DNA from: DASQHY01 sp035602605 | Lineage (GTDB): Bacteria; Acidobacteriota; Terriglobia; Acidiferrales; UBA7541 | Assembly (NCBI GenBank): GCA_035602605.1 | Contig: DATNLZ010000030.1 | Location: forward strand, 40,714 to 104,713 | Direction: 5' to 3' | Length of the DNA: 64,000 nucleotides | The notes under the pieces: model-generated | Told to the model about the DNA's origin: nothing | Database searches by the model: none | What the model saw: only the letters and a program-made list of their open reading frames with translations | Translations under genes and position numbers: made by a program | In this document: positions 9,120-19,200 of the stretch, piece by piece | Numbering within the stretch: position 1 is the stretch's first letter | Layout of the letters: each line of letters begins with the position of its first letter

Positions 9120-9827
9120 ATGACTCACAAAGTTCTTGTGGTAGACGTCGGCGGGACCCATGTGAAAATCCTGGCGAGCGGCCATCAGACACCGCGGAAG
9201 ATCGATTCGGGAGCGGAAATGACACCCAGGCGGATGTGTAGCTGGGTGAAGAAGGCTGCCAAGAGCTGGGCTTACGATGTCGCGTCCATCGGATACCCTG
9301 GGCTTGTGGTGCACGGCAGGCCGCTACATGAGCCATACAATCTGGGGAAAGGTTGGGTGGGTTTTGATTATGGCCAAGGCCTTGGCTGTCCCGTTAAGAT
9401 CATCAATGATGCTGCCATGCAAGCGATCGGTTCTTACCAGGGAGGCCGGATGCTTTTTCTCGGACTCGGCACCGGACTCGGGTCCGCAATGATTGTGAAT
9501 GGGATCGTCCAGCCGATGGAGTTGGCGCATCTTCCTTACAAGGGCAAAAATACCTACGAAGATTATTTGGGATTGCGAGGCCTGCAACGCATGGGAAAGA
9601 AGAAATGGCGCCGGTACGTTGCGCGCATTATAGAAGAATTAGAGACCGCATTGAACGCTGATTACGTGATCCTTGGCGGCGGGAACGCGAAGAAGATAAA
9701 GACGCTGCCGCCAAAAACGCGTTTGGGCAAAAATGAGAACGCATTTATTGGCGGCTGCCGCTTGTGGTCAAAAAACATGGCGAAGGAAGCATCTGCGGTT
9801 CCGCCGCGTAAGCGCAAGCGACCCTGA
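9120..9827 (+). CDS. ROK-family glucokinase, polyphosphate-glucokinase-like
   Basis: The 235-residue protein has the ASKHA phosphate-1 loop (LVVDVGGTHVKI), the acidic catalytic pair in IINDAAMQA, and the phosphate-2 loop FLGLGTGLGSAMI. It is shorter than typical ROK kinases and lacks the ROK zinc Cys cluster, which fits the polyphosphate/ATP glucokinase (PPGK) branch; late NADYVILGGGNAKKIKTLP also resembles that branch. Expected reaction: glucose to glucose-6-phosphate. The start is the ATG at 9120 with GAGGAG just before it; an in-frame TTG at 9108 overlaps that site. Zwf begins 73 bp downstream, so the two enzymes plausibly work in series. The phosphate donor (ATP or polyphosphate) is not proven. 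Confidence 0.82.
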   Translation: MTHKVLVVDVGGTHVKILASGHQTPRKIDSGAEMTPRRMCSWVKKAAKSWAYDVASIGYPGLVVHGRPLHEPYNLGKGWVGFDYGQGLGCPVKIINDAAMQAIGSYQGGRMLFLGLGTGLGSAMIVNGIVQPMELAHLPYKGKNTYEDYLGLRGLQRMGKKKWRRYVARIIEELETALNADYVILGGGNAKKIKTLPPKTRLGKNENAFIGGCRLWSKNMAKEASAVPPRKRKRP

Positions 9828-9900
9828 GTGTGGGCTGTTCGCTTGCGTACTTGCTAGAATCGATGCAAAGAACAAACCAGACCGACCCGGAGCCTTTTTA

Positions 9901-11310
9901 ATGATTAGAGCGAACTCGACCCGACTCGAACGCGCAGTCCCACCAAGGGGTGTTGTTATCTCTGACGCTTTGGTTTTCTTCGGCGCGACAGGCGATTTGG
10001 CCTATAAGCAGATTTTCCCCGCCTTGCAGCAGATGATCCGACGTGACAATTTCAATGTACCGATTGTCGGTGTCGCCAAATCCGGCTGGACGATTGAGCA
10101 GTTGAAAGTGAGGGTTCGCGATAGTCTCACCGAGCACGGTGGAATCGACGAAGCAGCCTACGCTAAACTCATTCAATTGCTCCAATATATCGACGGTGAC
10201 TACCAAGATCCTGCGACCTTTGAGAAATTGCGCACGGTCCTGGGTCAAGCGAGCGCTCCGCTTCATTACCTGGCAATTCCGCCTGTTCTGTTTGAAACCG
10301 TGGTCGAGGCATTAAACAAGTCTGGTTGCGCGCGAAACGCACGAGTCATCGTTGAAAAGCCGTTTGGTCGAGACCGAGCATCAGCGCGGAAGTTAAATGC
10401 CACGCTTCGCACCGTGTTTGCTGAATCCGCGATATACCGAATCGATCATTTCCTGGGTAAGGAGGCTGTGGAAGATTTATACTTTTTTCGTTTTGCCAAC
10501 ACGTTTCTCGAGCCAACCTGGAATCGTCACTACATTGATCACGTACAAATCACCATGGCTGAATCGTTCGGCATCGCCGGGCGTGGACCGCTGTATGACC
10601 AACTCGGGGCCATCCGCGACGTCGTACAAAATCACCTGCTCCAGGTGGTGGCGCTTCTGGCCATGGAGCCTCCCACAGATCTGAAGGCTCGTCCTTTACA
10701 CGATGAGCAGTACAAGATTTTTCGCGCCACCACGCCCATTTCAGTCAACGATTGTGTCCGCGGGCAATTCGAAGGATACCGCAGTGAGAAGGGTGTCGCG
10801 CCTGATTCCGATGTCGAAACCTATGCTGCGGTTCGTCTTTACATTGATTCTTGGCGATGGGCCGGCGTACCGTTTTTGATTCGCGCTGGAAAATGCCTCC
10901 CGGTGACCGCTACGGAAGTTTTTGTGAGACTCAAGAAACCTCCCTTGCGACGCCAGACTGGTGATAACAACTATTTTCGGTTCCGATTAGGCCCTGAATT
11001 TTGCCTTAATTTAGGAGCACAAGTGAAGCGCCCCGGTCCGCAAATGGTGTCCATGCCGGTGGAACTTTCCGCCCTTGAGAAGGACAAGACCGGAGAAGAC
11101 ATTCCTTATGAGCGCCTTTTGACCGATGCCATGCATGGAAACAAATTACTTTTTGTTCGTGAGGATGCAGTCGAAGCCGCGTGGATGATTGTAGAGCCGC
11201 TCCTCGGGAATTCGGTGCCATTACATGATTACAAGCCCGGAACCTGGGGTCCTGAAGAAGCTGATCTTATCGCTGCGGATGTCGGGGGATGGCGCAATCC
11301 CGAACGCTAA
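9901..11310 (+). CDS. zwf: glucose-6-phosphate 1-dehydrogenase
   Basis: The 469-residue enzyme oxidises glucose-6-phosphate to 6-phosphogluconolactone, making NAD(P)H for the oxidative pentose phosphate or Entner-Doudoroff route. GATGDLAYKQIFPAL (residues 28-42) is the dinucleotide-binding start; VIVEKPFGRD and the active-site signature RIDHFLGKE (180-188, with the catalytic His and Lys) are intact. WAGVPFLIRAGKCLP in the C-terminal beta-sheet domain matches the family. Length is close to the usual 480-500. The open frame runs upstream to 9733 through the kinase gene, but the ATG at 9901 gives the normal N-terminus. No pgl or gnd gene is beside it. Confidence 0.93.
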   Translation: MIRANSTRLERAVPPRGVVISDALVFFGATGDLAYKQIFPALQQMIRRDNFNVPIVGVAKSGWTIEQLKVRVRDSLTEHGGIDEAAYAKLIQLLQYIDGDYQDPATFEKLRTVLGQASAPLHYLAIPPVLFETVVEALNKSGCARNARVIVEKPFGRDRASARKLNATLRTVFAESAIYRIDHFLGKEAVEDLYFFRFANTFLEPTWNRHYIDHVQITMAESFGIAGRGPLYDQLGAIRDVVQNHLLQVVALLAMEPPTDLKARPLHDEQYKIFRATTPISVNDCVRGQFEGYRSEKGVAPDSDVETYAAVRLYIDSWRWAGVPFLIRAGKCLPVTATEVFVRLKKPPLRRQTGDNNYFRFRLGPEFCLNLGAQVKRPGPQMVSMPVELSALEKDKTGEDIPYERLLTDAMHGNKLLFVREDAVEAAWMIVEPLLGNSVPLHDYKPGTWGPEEADLIAADVGGWRNPER

Positions 11311-11420
11311 CTCGATCGGCCATGGATTGCAGAAAAAGGTGTTTCCCCGGTGGTGCCTTGGAGTTCGGCCTTTAGGATTACATTTCCCTGGGTTAAAGGC
11401 AATCTCGTCAGGATTACCGC

Positions 11421-11825
11421 TTAGCAGGACCGCATCGCCGCAGCCCAGGCCAGATTGCTTTGCATTTTGCGGTCTATCACGACCGCAGCATAACACGCGC
11501 ACGTGGCCATTTCCTGTTGGCTCCACTGCCCAACACTGGGGAGAAGCGCCCCAACCGAGCGACGCAGTGAATCCACAAGGTGAAAATAAGCGCGCACGAA
11601 GCTCAGGCCGCTTGACTGCCGCTGCAGTGCCGGGGTGACGCGATTAATCCCGGAAAGCGTCCAGAAATCGCTGCTACTGACACGAGAGTCCGCCAACCCA
11701 GCCGCTACGAGGAGGTTCGCCGATAGAGGCTGTGCGGCCACTCCAGCGACCACAGCTCGCCAGTAGTACAGTACGAACTGCCCCAAGGCCGTAACGGCTA
11801 TACTGAGTAGCATGGCTGGGAACAT
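11421..11825 (-). CDS. small membrane-anchored protein of unknown function (paralog of 30671-31096)
   Basis: This 134-residue protein has one N-terminal hydrophobic segment (MLLSIAVTALGQFVLYYWRAVV) and then a soluble alpha-helical-looking region. I do not recognise a named family. It is probably real because it aligns by eye with the protein at 30671-31096: both have a hydrophobic anchor, an aromatic/Arg boundary (YYWRAVVA versus SYCRSLIVA), a central aromatic-Leu segment (AYFHLVDSL versus YYRFISML) and a Cys-rich ending with a conserved DR (QWSQQEMATCACYAAVVIDR versus QWLAREGSVCAHMVAVALDR). It stands alone in a sparse region after zwf. Function unknown. Confidence 0.6.
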   Translation of the reverse strand: MFPAMLLSIAVTALGQFVLYYWRAVVAGVAAQPLSANLLVAAGLADSRVSSSDFWTLSGINRVTPALQRQSSGLSFVRAYFHLVDSLRRSVGALLPSVGQWSQQEMATCACYAAVVIDRKMQSNLAWAAAMRSC

Positions 11826-12280
11826 TTGCCTGAGCCTCTATTGCTAGATTGCCTGAGAACCCATGTTGGACCAATAGAGCGGAGGTACTAGCGGGATGGA
11901 ACTTAGGACCGCTCCCACAGACGTTCCATGAGTCTCCATGCCTATAGCGTCAATACACGAGTCCAGCCCAATGCCACCTGTCAGCTCTTTTAGAGTTTTT
12001 CGACTACGTCATCGCCTTCTTCGTAGTTGACCGTTTCGGCCCCACCGTTTCTGGCTACGTATGTTCAATCTGTTGATTGTTTTCGCATCGCGAGCCTGAA
12101 GCTGCGCCGGCGTGGAAGTCTCCGGAGCAGGTTCCCTTACGGTCGATGAAATCACGCTAGCCGGCTATCCACGAGTTTGTGTGCAAGGGTTCTATTTCTA
12201 TGCAGGACGCTTTCGAGCAGCATGAGATCTGGACAAATTAAACAGACAGGGATATTCAGGATTCTTATACGAGATGATCT
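11826..12280. other. sparse intergenic stretch, no gene recognised
   Basis: About 455 bp between the small membrane gene and the end of tamB. All six frames are interrupted by stops. A part around 11990-12090 reads for some 25 codons without a stop but matches nothing I know. It may contain a decayed gene and the promoter of the small membrane protein. Confidence 0.35.
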
Positions 12281-15200
12281 TCAGTAGCTCTTATGCAAAC
12301 GACCTTCCACCGAAACGTTTCCTCGCTCATCTCGAAGCACGCGCAGCGACCACGCTGGCGTGACCTGGTACTCGATCTGAATCAATTCGTTTTGGGTTGA
12401 GGTTACGTCCGCGGCATAGGTGAAAATAACATCCTTGGTGATGTGCTCTTGCAGAGCGACTCGAGCCGACGGATTGCGGTTGCTGCCGCCGAGAAGCGGG
12501 TCGATTTGCAAACTCGATATTCCCCCTAGTTTTTCCAGTCGGCTGCTCACTTGACTGGCAAGTCCTTGAGCGAGCAGTGAATTAGCACCAAGGTTCGCGG
12601 GCGCCGAGGCCTCCGTCGTTGTTCCGCGGGTCACAAGATTGATGATGTCCACCGGAGGGAGCGGTGGATCGGAAACGTAGTAAGTGCGCAGCTTGTCTAT
12701 AGGTCCCACCATGTTTATGCTCAGATCAAATTGTTTAACCTTGGTTGTCGCCATCAGATTGATGACCGGCTCGGTCCGTACGGGGTTGGAGAAGTCAATA
12801 TTTGCTCGATCGATGTGATATCGATTGTTCAGGAAAAAAAGCTCGCCATCGGTGATGTTTGTACGGCCGATGATTACGGGGTTAGCTGCGGTGCCGCGCA
12901 CACGAAGGTTAGCCTGTCCTTGCAAACTCAGTTTGCTGCTTTCTAGACCCAGATCGCCGCCCGACTGGATTCCCACATCCAATTGAATGTTATTGGCAAT
13001 TCCCTCGCTTGGTGGCGCTGATGCCTCCGTGCCAAATGAGCCGATGAAGGTCGCAAGATCAAACTCACGCGTAAAGGAGAGCCGGTCTATGGTGACATGG
13101 CCATTTAAATGGGCTGAATCGGAGGTGCCATTCAAAGCTAGTCGGCTGTTAAGAACCGCGCGCAAACCTGGCGGATAACGCAAACGTACCGCTTCTGCGT
13201 CGAGGCTAAGATGTACCTCGAAACCTGATTGGTAAGTGGCGAAGCCATGCATCGAGATATTACCGCCACCGGCTTGACCATCCAGCTTGGCAATCTCCAA
13301 CCGGTTGTTCTGAATGACCACATCTCCGTTTACGTTTTCAACTCCGACAGGCGTCGTAGAGGTCGAAACTGCGGCATTGACCAAAGTGACTTTCCCGCCA
13401 AGGTTTGGATGAGCTCGATCGCCGCGCGCGTTGATATTCATCACGACTTGACCGGCGCTCTCTGTCTGCCGATCAATCGTGCTCAAGATCTTCAGATCGG
13501 CATTGCCTTTTAAAGTTACATTCATCGCTCCTGTGCTCTGCACAGGAATGGTCCCTTGCACGCGAATATCGCTGTCATTGCCTTTGATTTCCGCGTTAGC
13601 CAGTTCAAGAACTCCGTTTCTATAATCGGCTCGGATCGGCCCGACATTCGAAAATTGCAACGTGTTGTATGCCGCCTTCAGCGTTGGAATTTCAACGGTA
13701 GCTTCAATACGCTGCGGATCTTTCAAAGGGCCCTTCAACGTCGCGTGCAGATCAAATTGTCCTTGCATCGCTGCAGCGTTGCCCGGCAAATAAGTAGCCA
13801 GGATCGGAGCCAATGGAAAGGCACGCGTATCCAGAGTAGCATTGGTGTAATAACCCGCATTGCGCTCCACAGTGCCGCGTGCTTCTATGGACGATCCAAC
13901 TACACCAGACACAATGTCAAAATTGGCCCGCTGCCTGGCCACCTCAAATCGGCCGTGAATGTTCGATAGTTTCTCGCCAGCCAGTTGCAACTGCGGAACA
14001 TCCAGAGTTGCCTTTAACTGCGGATCCTTCAGCGTTCCGCGACCGCGCGCCGATAGCGTTGCTCCGCCTTGTGCCTGAATATTTCGCGCATGCAACATTT
14101 CAATATTGGAAAGATTGGTTGCGTGTAAATCCAACGCCAGGTCGTACCCTTGGCTGCGGGGAACATAGGTAAGTGCGCCAGTTCCGTTTCCCGCGCTTGA
14201 CTGCAATTTCATGGTAGCTTGCAGCGAGTCACCGCTCCCTTGCATATTCACGGTCAAGGTCTGAACCGGTTGATTCCAGAATTTCCCGTTGCTTAGTTGC
14301 CCTGATCCTTGCCCTTGGGGATTGAGCGCCGTGCCATGTAAAGAAACGTCGGCGGTGACAATGCCCGTAATCGGGTACTGCAAATTTGCAAACTGCTGTA
14401 TCTCCGCCGCAGAAAGGCCTCTTGCGGTCAGTTGAACATCGATAGGGCTAGAGCGTTCGTAGGCCCAATGATGCAGCCCCGCGTGAACGTCAAAGGTCCC
14501 TCGGCCTTGATTGATAGCCACAAGTTCGCCGTGTTGTATTGCCGCCGACCGCGGATTTACGTCAACATTGGCACGCAGACTTTGCCAGCGACTGCCTTGT
14601 ACTTGCAAATTGCGCGCACTCAATCGCCCGCTCAGGTGCAAATCCTTGGTTGAACCGTATATGCGTCCTGCGAAATCGCCAGAGCCATACAAACCGAGGG
14701 GCTTAGGCGCGGGAGTCCCCGGTGTCGCAGAAACACCGCGCAGGGTAAGCATCAATGCATCAACCTCGTGGAGGTTGTTGCTATGGGCTTGCACCCGCAG
14801 AGTGGCCTGATTTCCGACCGTGCCATCGAGACGCAGATCGCTAGCCGGTGTGCGTATGTAGGACTGCGTCAATGAGAGAAGCCCTCCGGGCCCCTGGTAG
14901 CGAACGTGCAACACCCCGTTCAGTGGAATGGGCGCCGGTGTTCCGGAGGCACCCGCGGACACCTTCGTGGTGGTTGCGGCGGTGATCTTAGCATCCGAAC
15001 GAAGCTCAAGATTCGATTTCGAACCGCGCCAATTCGCATCTAGCTTCGCGTCCATTCGTCCTGTTACGGGTGTGGCACGCGCAACCCCGTTGCCTCCCCC
15101 AGCAGTGTTCAGGGCCTCAAGCGAAATAGAGCGCAAGCTGCCTTGCACCCGATACTCGGCTACGGTGGCCAAGTGGCGAGCGGTTAAGCTGATATTGACC

Positions 15201-16237
15201 CGTCCCCCGAGCAAATCCGCCCGCGCGTCGGGAGCACTGAGGTTGCCATCTTGAATTTTGTAGCGGGCATGAAGCGCGCGCACTTCGGTATGCACCTGAG
15301 GAGTGGAAACAACCAAGTGCGCGCTTGCCAGTGTCCCGTCGAGCACAAGGCTTTCGAGAAACGTTCGGCCGGCAATACTTTGGTAATGCACCGAACCATG
15401 GGCTAACAGCTCGCCCGACGAAAGCGCGGTAGACTTCATGGTTTTTCGCAGGTCGGAGGTCGCAAAAGATGCCTGGTACACGCCGTCAATTACTGGATTG
15501 GCGTAATCCATGAGCTTGGCTTGCGCGGAAACCGTTGAGGCACCAGACCTCAGGTTCAGCTTTTCGATAGTGAGTCGGCTCTGGGCTACCGTAAAACCGG
15601 CGTCGAGAGTATGGATGACCGGACTCGCCGTGCCAAAATGCACGCGTCCTTCCCGATACCCGAGCGCCCCGGTATATTGCTTTTTCAGCAGTTCATATCG
15701 AATCTGGCTTTGCAGTTCATGAAGGTCGGCGTCCAGAGGTATCTGCCGGTCGTTGTAGCGAAGTTCGCCATGGTTGAGCGCCACGTGCCCGATGGCCAAG
15801 TCGAACAGATTTGGGTGCGTTGCGGATTTCAGGTTCTGTGGCTGTGGAAGGTTCGAACGCCCCTTAGCATTCACGAGAAAGTGGATACGCGGCTGGTCAA
15901 TAATCATTTCTTTCAGGTCGACTTTTCGTTGCATGGCGGAAACGATCTTTAACCCCACGCCGAGATGATCGGCTCGTGCCAGAGGTTGCTCCGACGGTCC
16001 TTCGGTGCCATGAATCACTACGTTATACAAATCAACGCGCAGAGGTGAAAACTGGAACGTGTAGCTGCCCACCTCGACTCGCCCTCCCATAGCTGTGCTG
16101 GCGGTTTGAACGATCGTCGCGAGAACATAATTATGGAACCGGGTGCTGCGCTGCACACAATATCCGGCGATAAGCGCGACGAGCAAAAGCCCGCTGACGA
16201 TTCCCAACGTCCACCGAATTGTTTTCCCGCGGGCCAT
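12281..16237 (-). CDS. tamB: TamB-like translocation/assembly module protein (DUF490)
   Basis: A 1318-residue AsmA/TamB-superfamily protein. One N-terminal transmembrane helix (residues about 9-29, WTLGIVSGLLLVALIAGYC) anchors it in the inner membrane; the rest is a long repetitive beta-rich rod crossing the periplasm. The C-terminal DUF490 domain, containing GELFFLNNRYHIDRANIDF and VTPAWSLRVLRDERGN, is typical. TamB works with TamA-type Omp85 proteins and is also implicated in phospholipid transport between the membranes. It starts 18 bp after the upstream Omp85 gene, with GAGAGATC before the ATG, so it is the last gene of a three-gene operon. Length matches E. coli TamB (about 1260). Confidence 0.88.
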   Translation of the reverse strand: MARGKTIRWTLGIVSGLLLVALIAGYCVQRSTRFHNYVLATIVQTASTAMGGRVEVGSYTFQFSPLRVDLYNVVIHGTEGPSEQPLARADHLGVGLKIVSAMQRKVDLKEMIIDQPRIHFLVNAKGRSNLPQPQNLKSATHPNLFDLAIGHVALNHGELRYNDRQIPLDADLHELQSQIRYELLKKQYTGALGYREGRVHFGTASPVIHTLDAGFTVAQSRLTIEKLNLRSGASTVSAQAKLMDYANPVIDGVYQASFATSDLRKTMKSTALSSGELLAHGSVHYQSIAGRTFLESLVLDGTLASAHLVVSTPQVHTEVRALHARYKIQDGNLSAPDARADLLGGRVNISLTARHLATVAEYRVQGSLRSISLEALNTAGGGNGVARATPVTGRMDAKLDANWRGSKSNLELRSDAKITAATTTKVSAGASGTPAPIPLNGVLHVRYQGPGGLLSLTQSYIRTPASDLRLDGTVGNQATLRVQAHSNNLHEVDALMLTLRGVSATPGTPAPKPLGLYGSGDFAGRIYGSTKDLHLSGRLSARNLQVQGSRWQSLRANVDVNPRSAAIQHGELVAINQGRGTFDVHAGLHHWAYERSSPIDVQLTARGLSAAEIQQFANLQYPITGIVTADVSLHGTALNPQGQGSGQLSNGKFWNQPVQTLTVNMQGSGDSLQATMKLQSSAGNGTGALTYVPRSQGYDLALDLHATNLSNIEMLHARNIQAQGGATLSARGRGTLKDPQLKATLDVPQLQLAGEKLSNIHGRFEVARQRANFDIVSGVVGSSIEARGTVERNAGYYTNATLDTRAFPLAPILATYLPGNAAAMQGQFDLHATLKGPLKDPQRIEATVEIPTLKAAYNTLQFSNVGPIRADYRNGVLELANAEIKGNDSDIRVQGTIPVQSTGAMNVTLKGNADLKILSTIDRQTESAGQVVMNINARGDRAHPNLGGKVTLVNAAVSTSTTPVGVENVNGDVVIQNNRLEIAKLDGQAGGGNISMHGFATYQSGFEVHLSLDAEAVRLRYPPGLRAVLNSRLALNGTSDSAHLNGHVTIDRLSFTREFDLATFIGSFGTEASAPPSEGIANNIQLDVGIQSGGDLGLESSKLSLQGQANLRVRGTAANPVIIGRTNITDGELFFLNNRYHIDRANIDFSNPVRTEPVINLMATTKVKQFDLSINMVGPIDKLRTYYVSDPPLPPVDIINLVTRGTTTEASAPANLGANSLLAQGLASQVSSRLEKLGGISSLQIDPLLGGSNRNPSARVALQEHITKDVIFTYAADVTSTQNELIQIEYQVTPAWSLRVLRDERGNVSVEGRLHKSY

Positions 16238-16255
16238 GATCTCTCTGGATGTTCT

Positions 16256-19200
16256 CTAAAATGATTGTCCAATCGTAAAGAAATACTGGATCGAGCTGAT
16301 TCCCGTGATCGCGTTCAAACGTCTTGCAATATCAAATCGAACCGGCCCCACCGGCGTTGCATACCTCAACCCGAAGCCAATCGTGTTCGTATACTCGTCC
16401 ATCCACCGTTTTATGCTGATGCGGTCATACACATTCCCACCATCATAAAACGCTACGCCGCCAAGTCCCTTTTTGATCCCCAGCGGAAAGCGCAACTCGG
16501 AGTTCAGTATGAAAAGCATGTTGCCACCCACAGGGACACGAACCGGGAAACATGTTTTTAGATCTGACGGTTTGTTGCACACCGACACTTCGCGTTGCGG
16601 ACCAGCTCCGTTAATAGGAAACCCGCGTAACGAAGTCGCTCCACCGGAGAAAAATCTCTCACTCAGAGGAATGAAGCTGCCCGCAAACGGTTTTGCCAGT
16701 CCCAGCCGCAAGCTGTTTGCCCACACTGTGGATGTTCTAACCTTGCGGTAATAAGCGGCCTGTCCGAGGAAATGAACAAAGTTCGAGCTCGAGCCCAACG
16801 CCTTCGGAGTCAGCCCCACATCCAGCGTTTGGTAAAAACCTTTGTGCGCGTCGAGTGGTTTGTCGCGTGTGTCTCGGATGTAAGAACTCGAAATAGTCGA
16901 CAGCCGCACGGAGCGATCCTGCTGCTGCACGAGGTCAGGAATAAGAAGCTGTGATAACTCGGTGCGCCGATAACCGTATCGCAAAAGCAAAGTCTTGGTC
17001 CGATCTCCATCAAGCGTTTTTTCAACTTGGAAGACTGCGTCCCCGGAACGCGCTACAAATACGGGGTTCTCGCTTGATCGTTCGGCTGATGCGGAAAACA
17101 GAGAATTCCACGCGCTTCCCCGGAGATGCGGGGTGGCGTAGCTCAGCGCGCCGCGCTGATCGAGTCGGCTGAATCGAGCGGAGACCGATCCCGTTTGCCC
17201 CAATCCGAAAATGTTTCGCCGCACGTATTCCACCGAACCCCGCGGGCTTAGATACGATTTCTCGGTAGAAGCAGCGGCGTTAAAATTACCGAGGGACACC
17301 GGGGGTAGCCCCGGAACAGCCACGGTTCCCGACGGCAGCCCGGCACGACGCGCCAGCTCAAATCCAAATCCGTAGGTGATGGTGTTCGGTTTGGCTTCGT
17401 GTGCCTTTACCAGGACCATTTCCTCATTTTGATCGGTGATCGTGCGGCGCGGCGCGGCGCTGGCCCAATCCAGAATCCCTAGATCGTAGAGCCGGCTCTC
17501 GGCTTCAAGCAGCCTGCTTTGACTAAGGGGTTGTTCGGGGCAAAGGCCTGCCGCATTCTTCAGATAAGAATTCCGAGTACGCGGAGCGCCTAGAAAAACA
17601 ACGTCGCTTATATGAACGCGGGGCCCCTCTTTGATGTGATAGATAACGTCAACGCGATGCGAGTCATCTTGGTGGCGCTCGGTCGTGGAAGTCAGGCGTG
17701 CGTTCAAGTAACCCTGATCAAAATATCGCGCCAAGATGTGGTCGCGATCCACATTCACCCGCATCAGAGAGTATGGCTGGCCTACGATTATGCCCGGTCC
17801 CGAAGGCGGATCAAGCACCTCGTCGGAAAACGCGTGGTTCCCTTCGAAGCGAACAGTATCGACAATCGTTTGCGGGCCTTCGCTAACTTGGAACGTAACC
17901 TCGATATCCGGCTCGCGGTCCACAACATTGGGTTTTATCTGCACGTCTTCGAAGCCGGCGTTGCGATAAAACGTTTTCAAATTGTCGGCGCTTTTGGCCA
18001 CCAGTTGCGTGTTCAACTTGCCGCGAGAAAACCAATGTGCTTCTTGCACGGCCACCTGTTTCAACAATTCATCCTGATCAAAGCGACTGGCGCCCCTCAC
18101 CTGCACTGACACCAATTTGTGACGATCACCTTTGTCCACTTCATAGACCACTTGTACTTCGGAGGACGACTGTGTGATCTCGGCATCCACGGTCGCATCA
18201 AAATAGCCCTTGGCCTGAAAATAATTGATGATATTTCGCTTCCCTTCCATGACCAGATCGCGATCGAACGCCCCTTCTTCATAAATCGGCACGAGACGTC
18301 GCAGCGTCCGAGCTTCATTGAACGGGATCGACAGGCGCGAGCCGGACACCTTCACGCTCACTGTCGGCCCTTCTTTGACATCGAAGGTCAGATCTGCGCG
18401 ATTGGTGTCCGGGTGATATCGCGCGGTGAGGCGAACTTTATTGGCGGGATGGTTCTGTTTGCCCAGTTGGCCAGCCAAAAATCGTTGCCCTCGATCAACT
18501 CGCTCCTTTGTGTAAACCCTTCCCGGTTTAATGTACGCGCCGAACAGAATCGCCTTGTAGGAGCGGAAACTGTGCGCCAGCCTTTGGCTCTCCGCCGTAG
18601 GAGGTCCGGAAACTTCCAAGCGTCCAAATCTCGCGCATTTCCCAAGGGTTACCTGAAATCTTATGTTTGCAACCTGATGGGCGTCGTCCAACTGTTTCTC
18701 GTGCGCCACTTTCGCCAGAAAAAATCCGTTGGCTTGGAAGAACCGCAGCAAAGCTGTGTCCGCCTGCAAAACTTGCTCTTCTAAATAAGGATCCTGATTC
18801 GCCAGGTTCACCACCTGCAATAGCCGTGTATAGGTGAAAGGTTTGAGCGCACCCGGAAACGTGATCATCCCGATGTATGCGGCCGGCTCCATCACGAATG
18901 TCAATATCAGGCCCGATACTTGCGGCCGAACCTGCGTCTGAACTTTGCTGAACCGTCCCATAAGCCGCAGCTCCTGCGCTGAGGCCTCGACGCGTGCTGC
19001 AGAGTAGGCGTCGCCCGGCTTTACCAGCAGCGAGCCCCGCAATGGCTCTGTATTTACCGTGGGATGCGCCACCAGCTCGATCTTGGCGATCTTCTGGCCC
19101 TCGTACGACACTTGTCCCGGCTCGGCCAATTTCTCGTCCACCGTTTGCTGGGCCGCCGATTGTTGTTGGCCATTTTGTTGCCTGTTTTGTTGTCGTTGGC

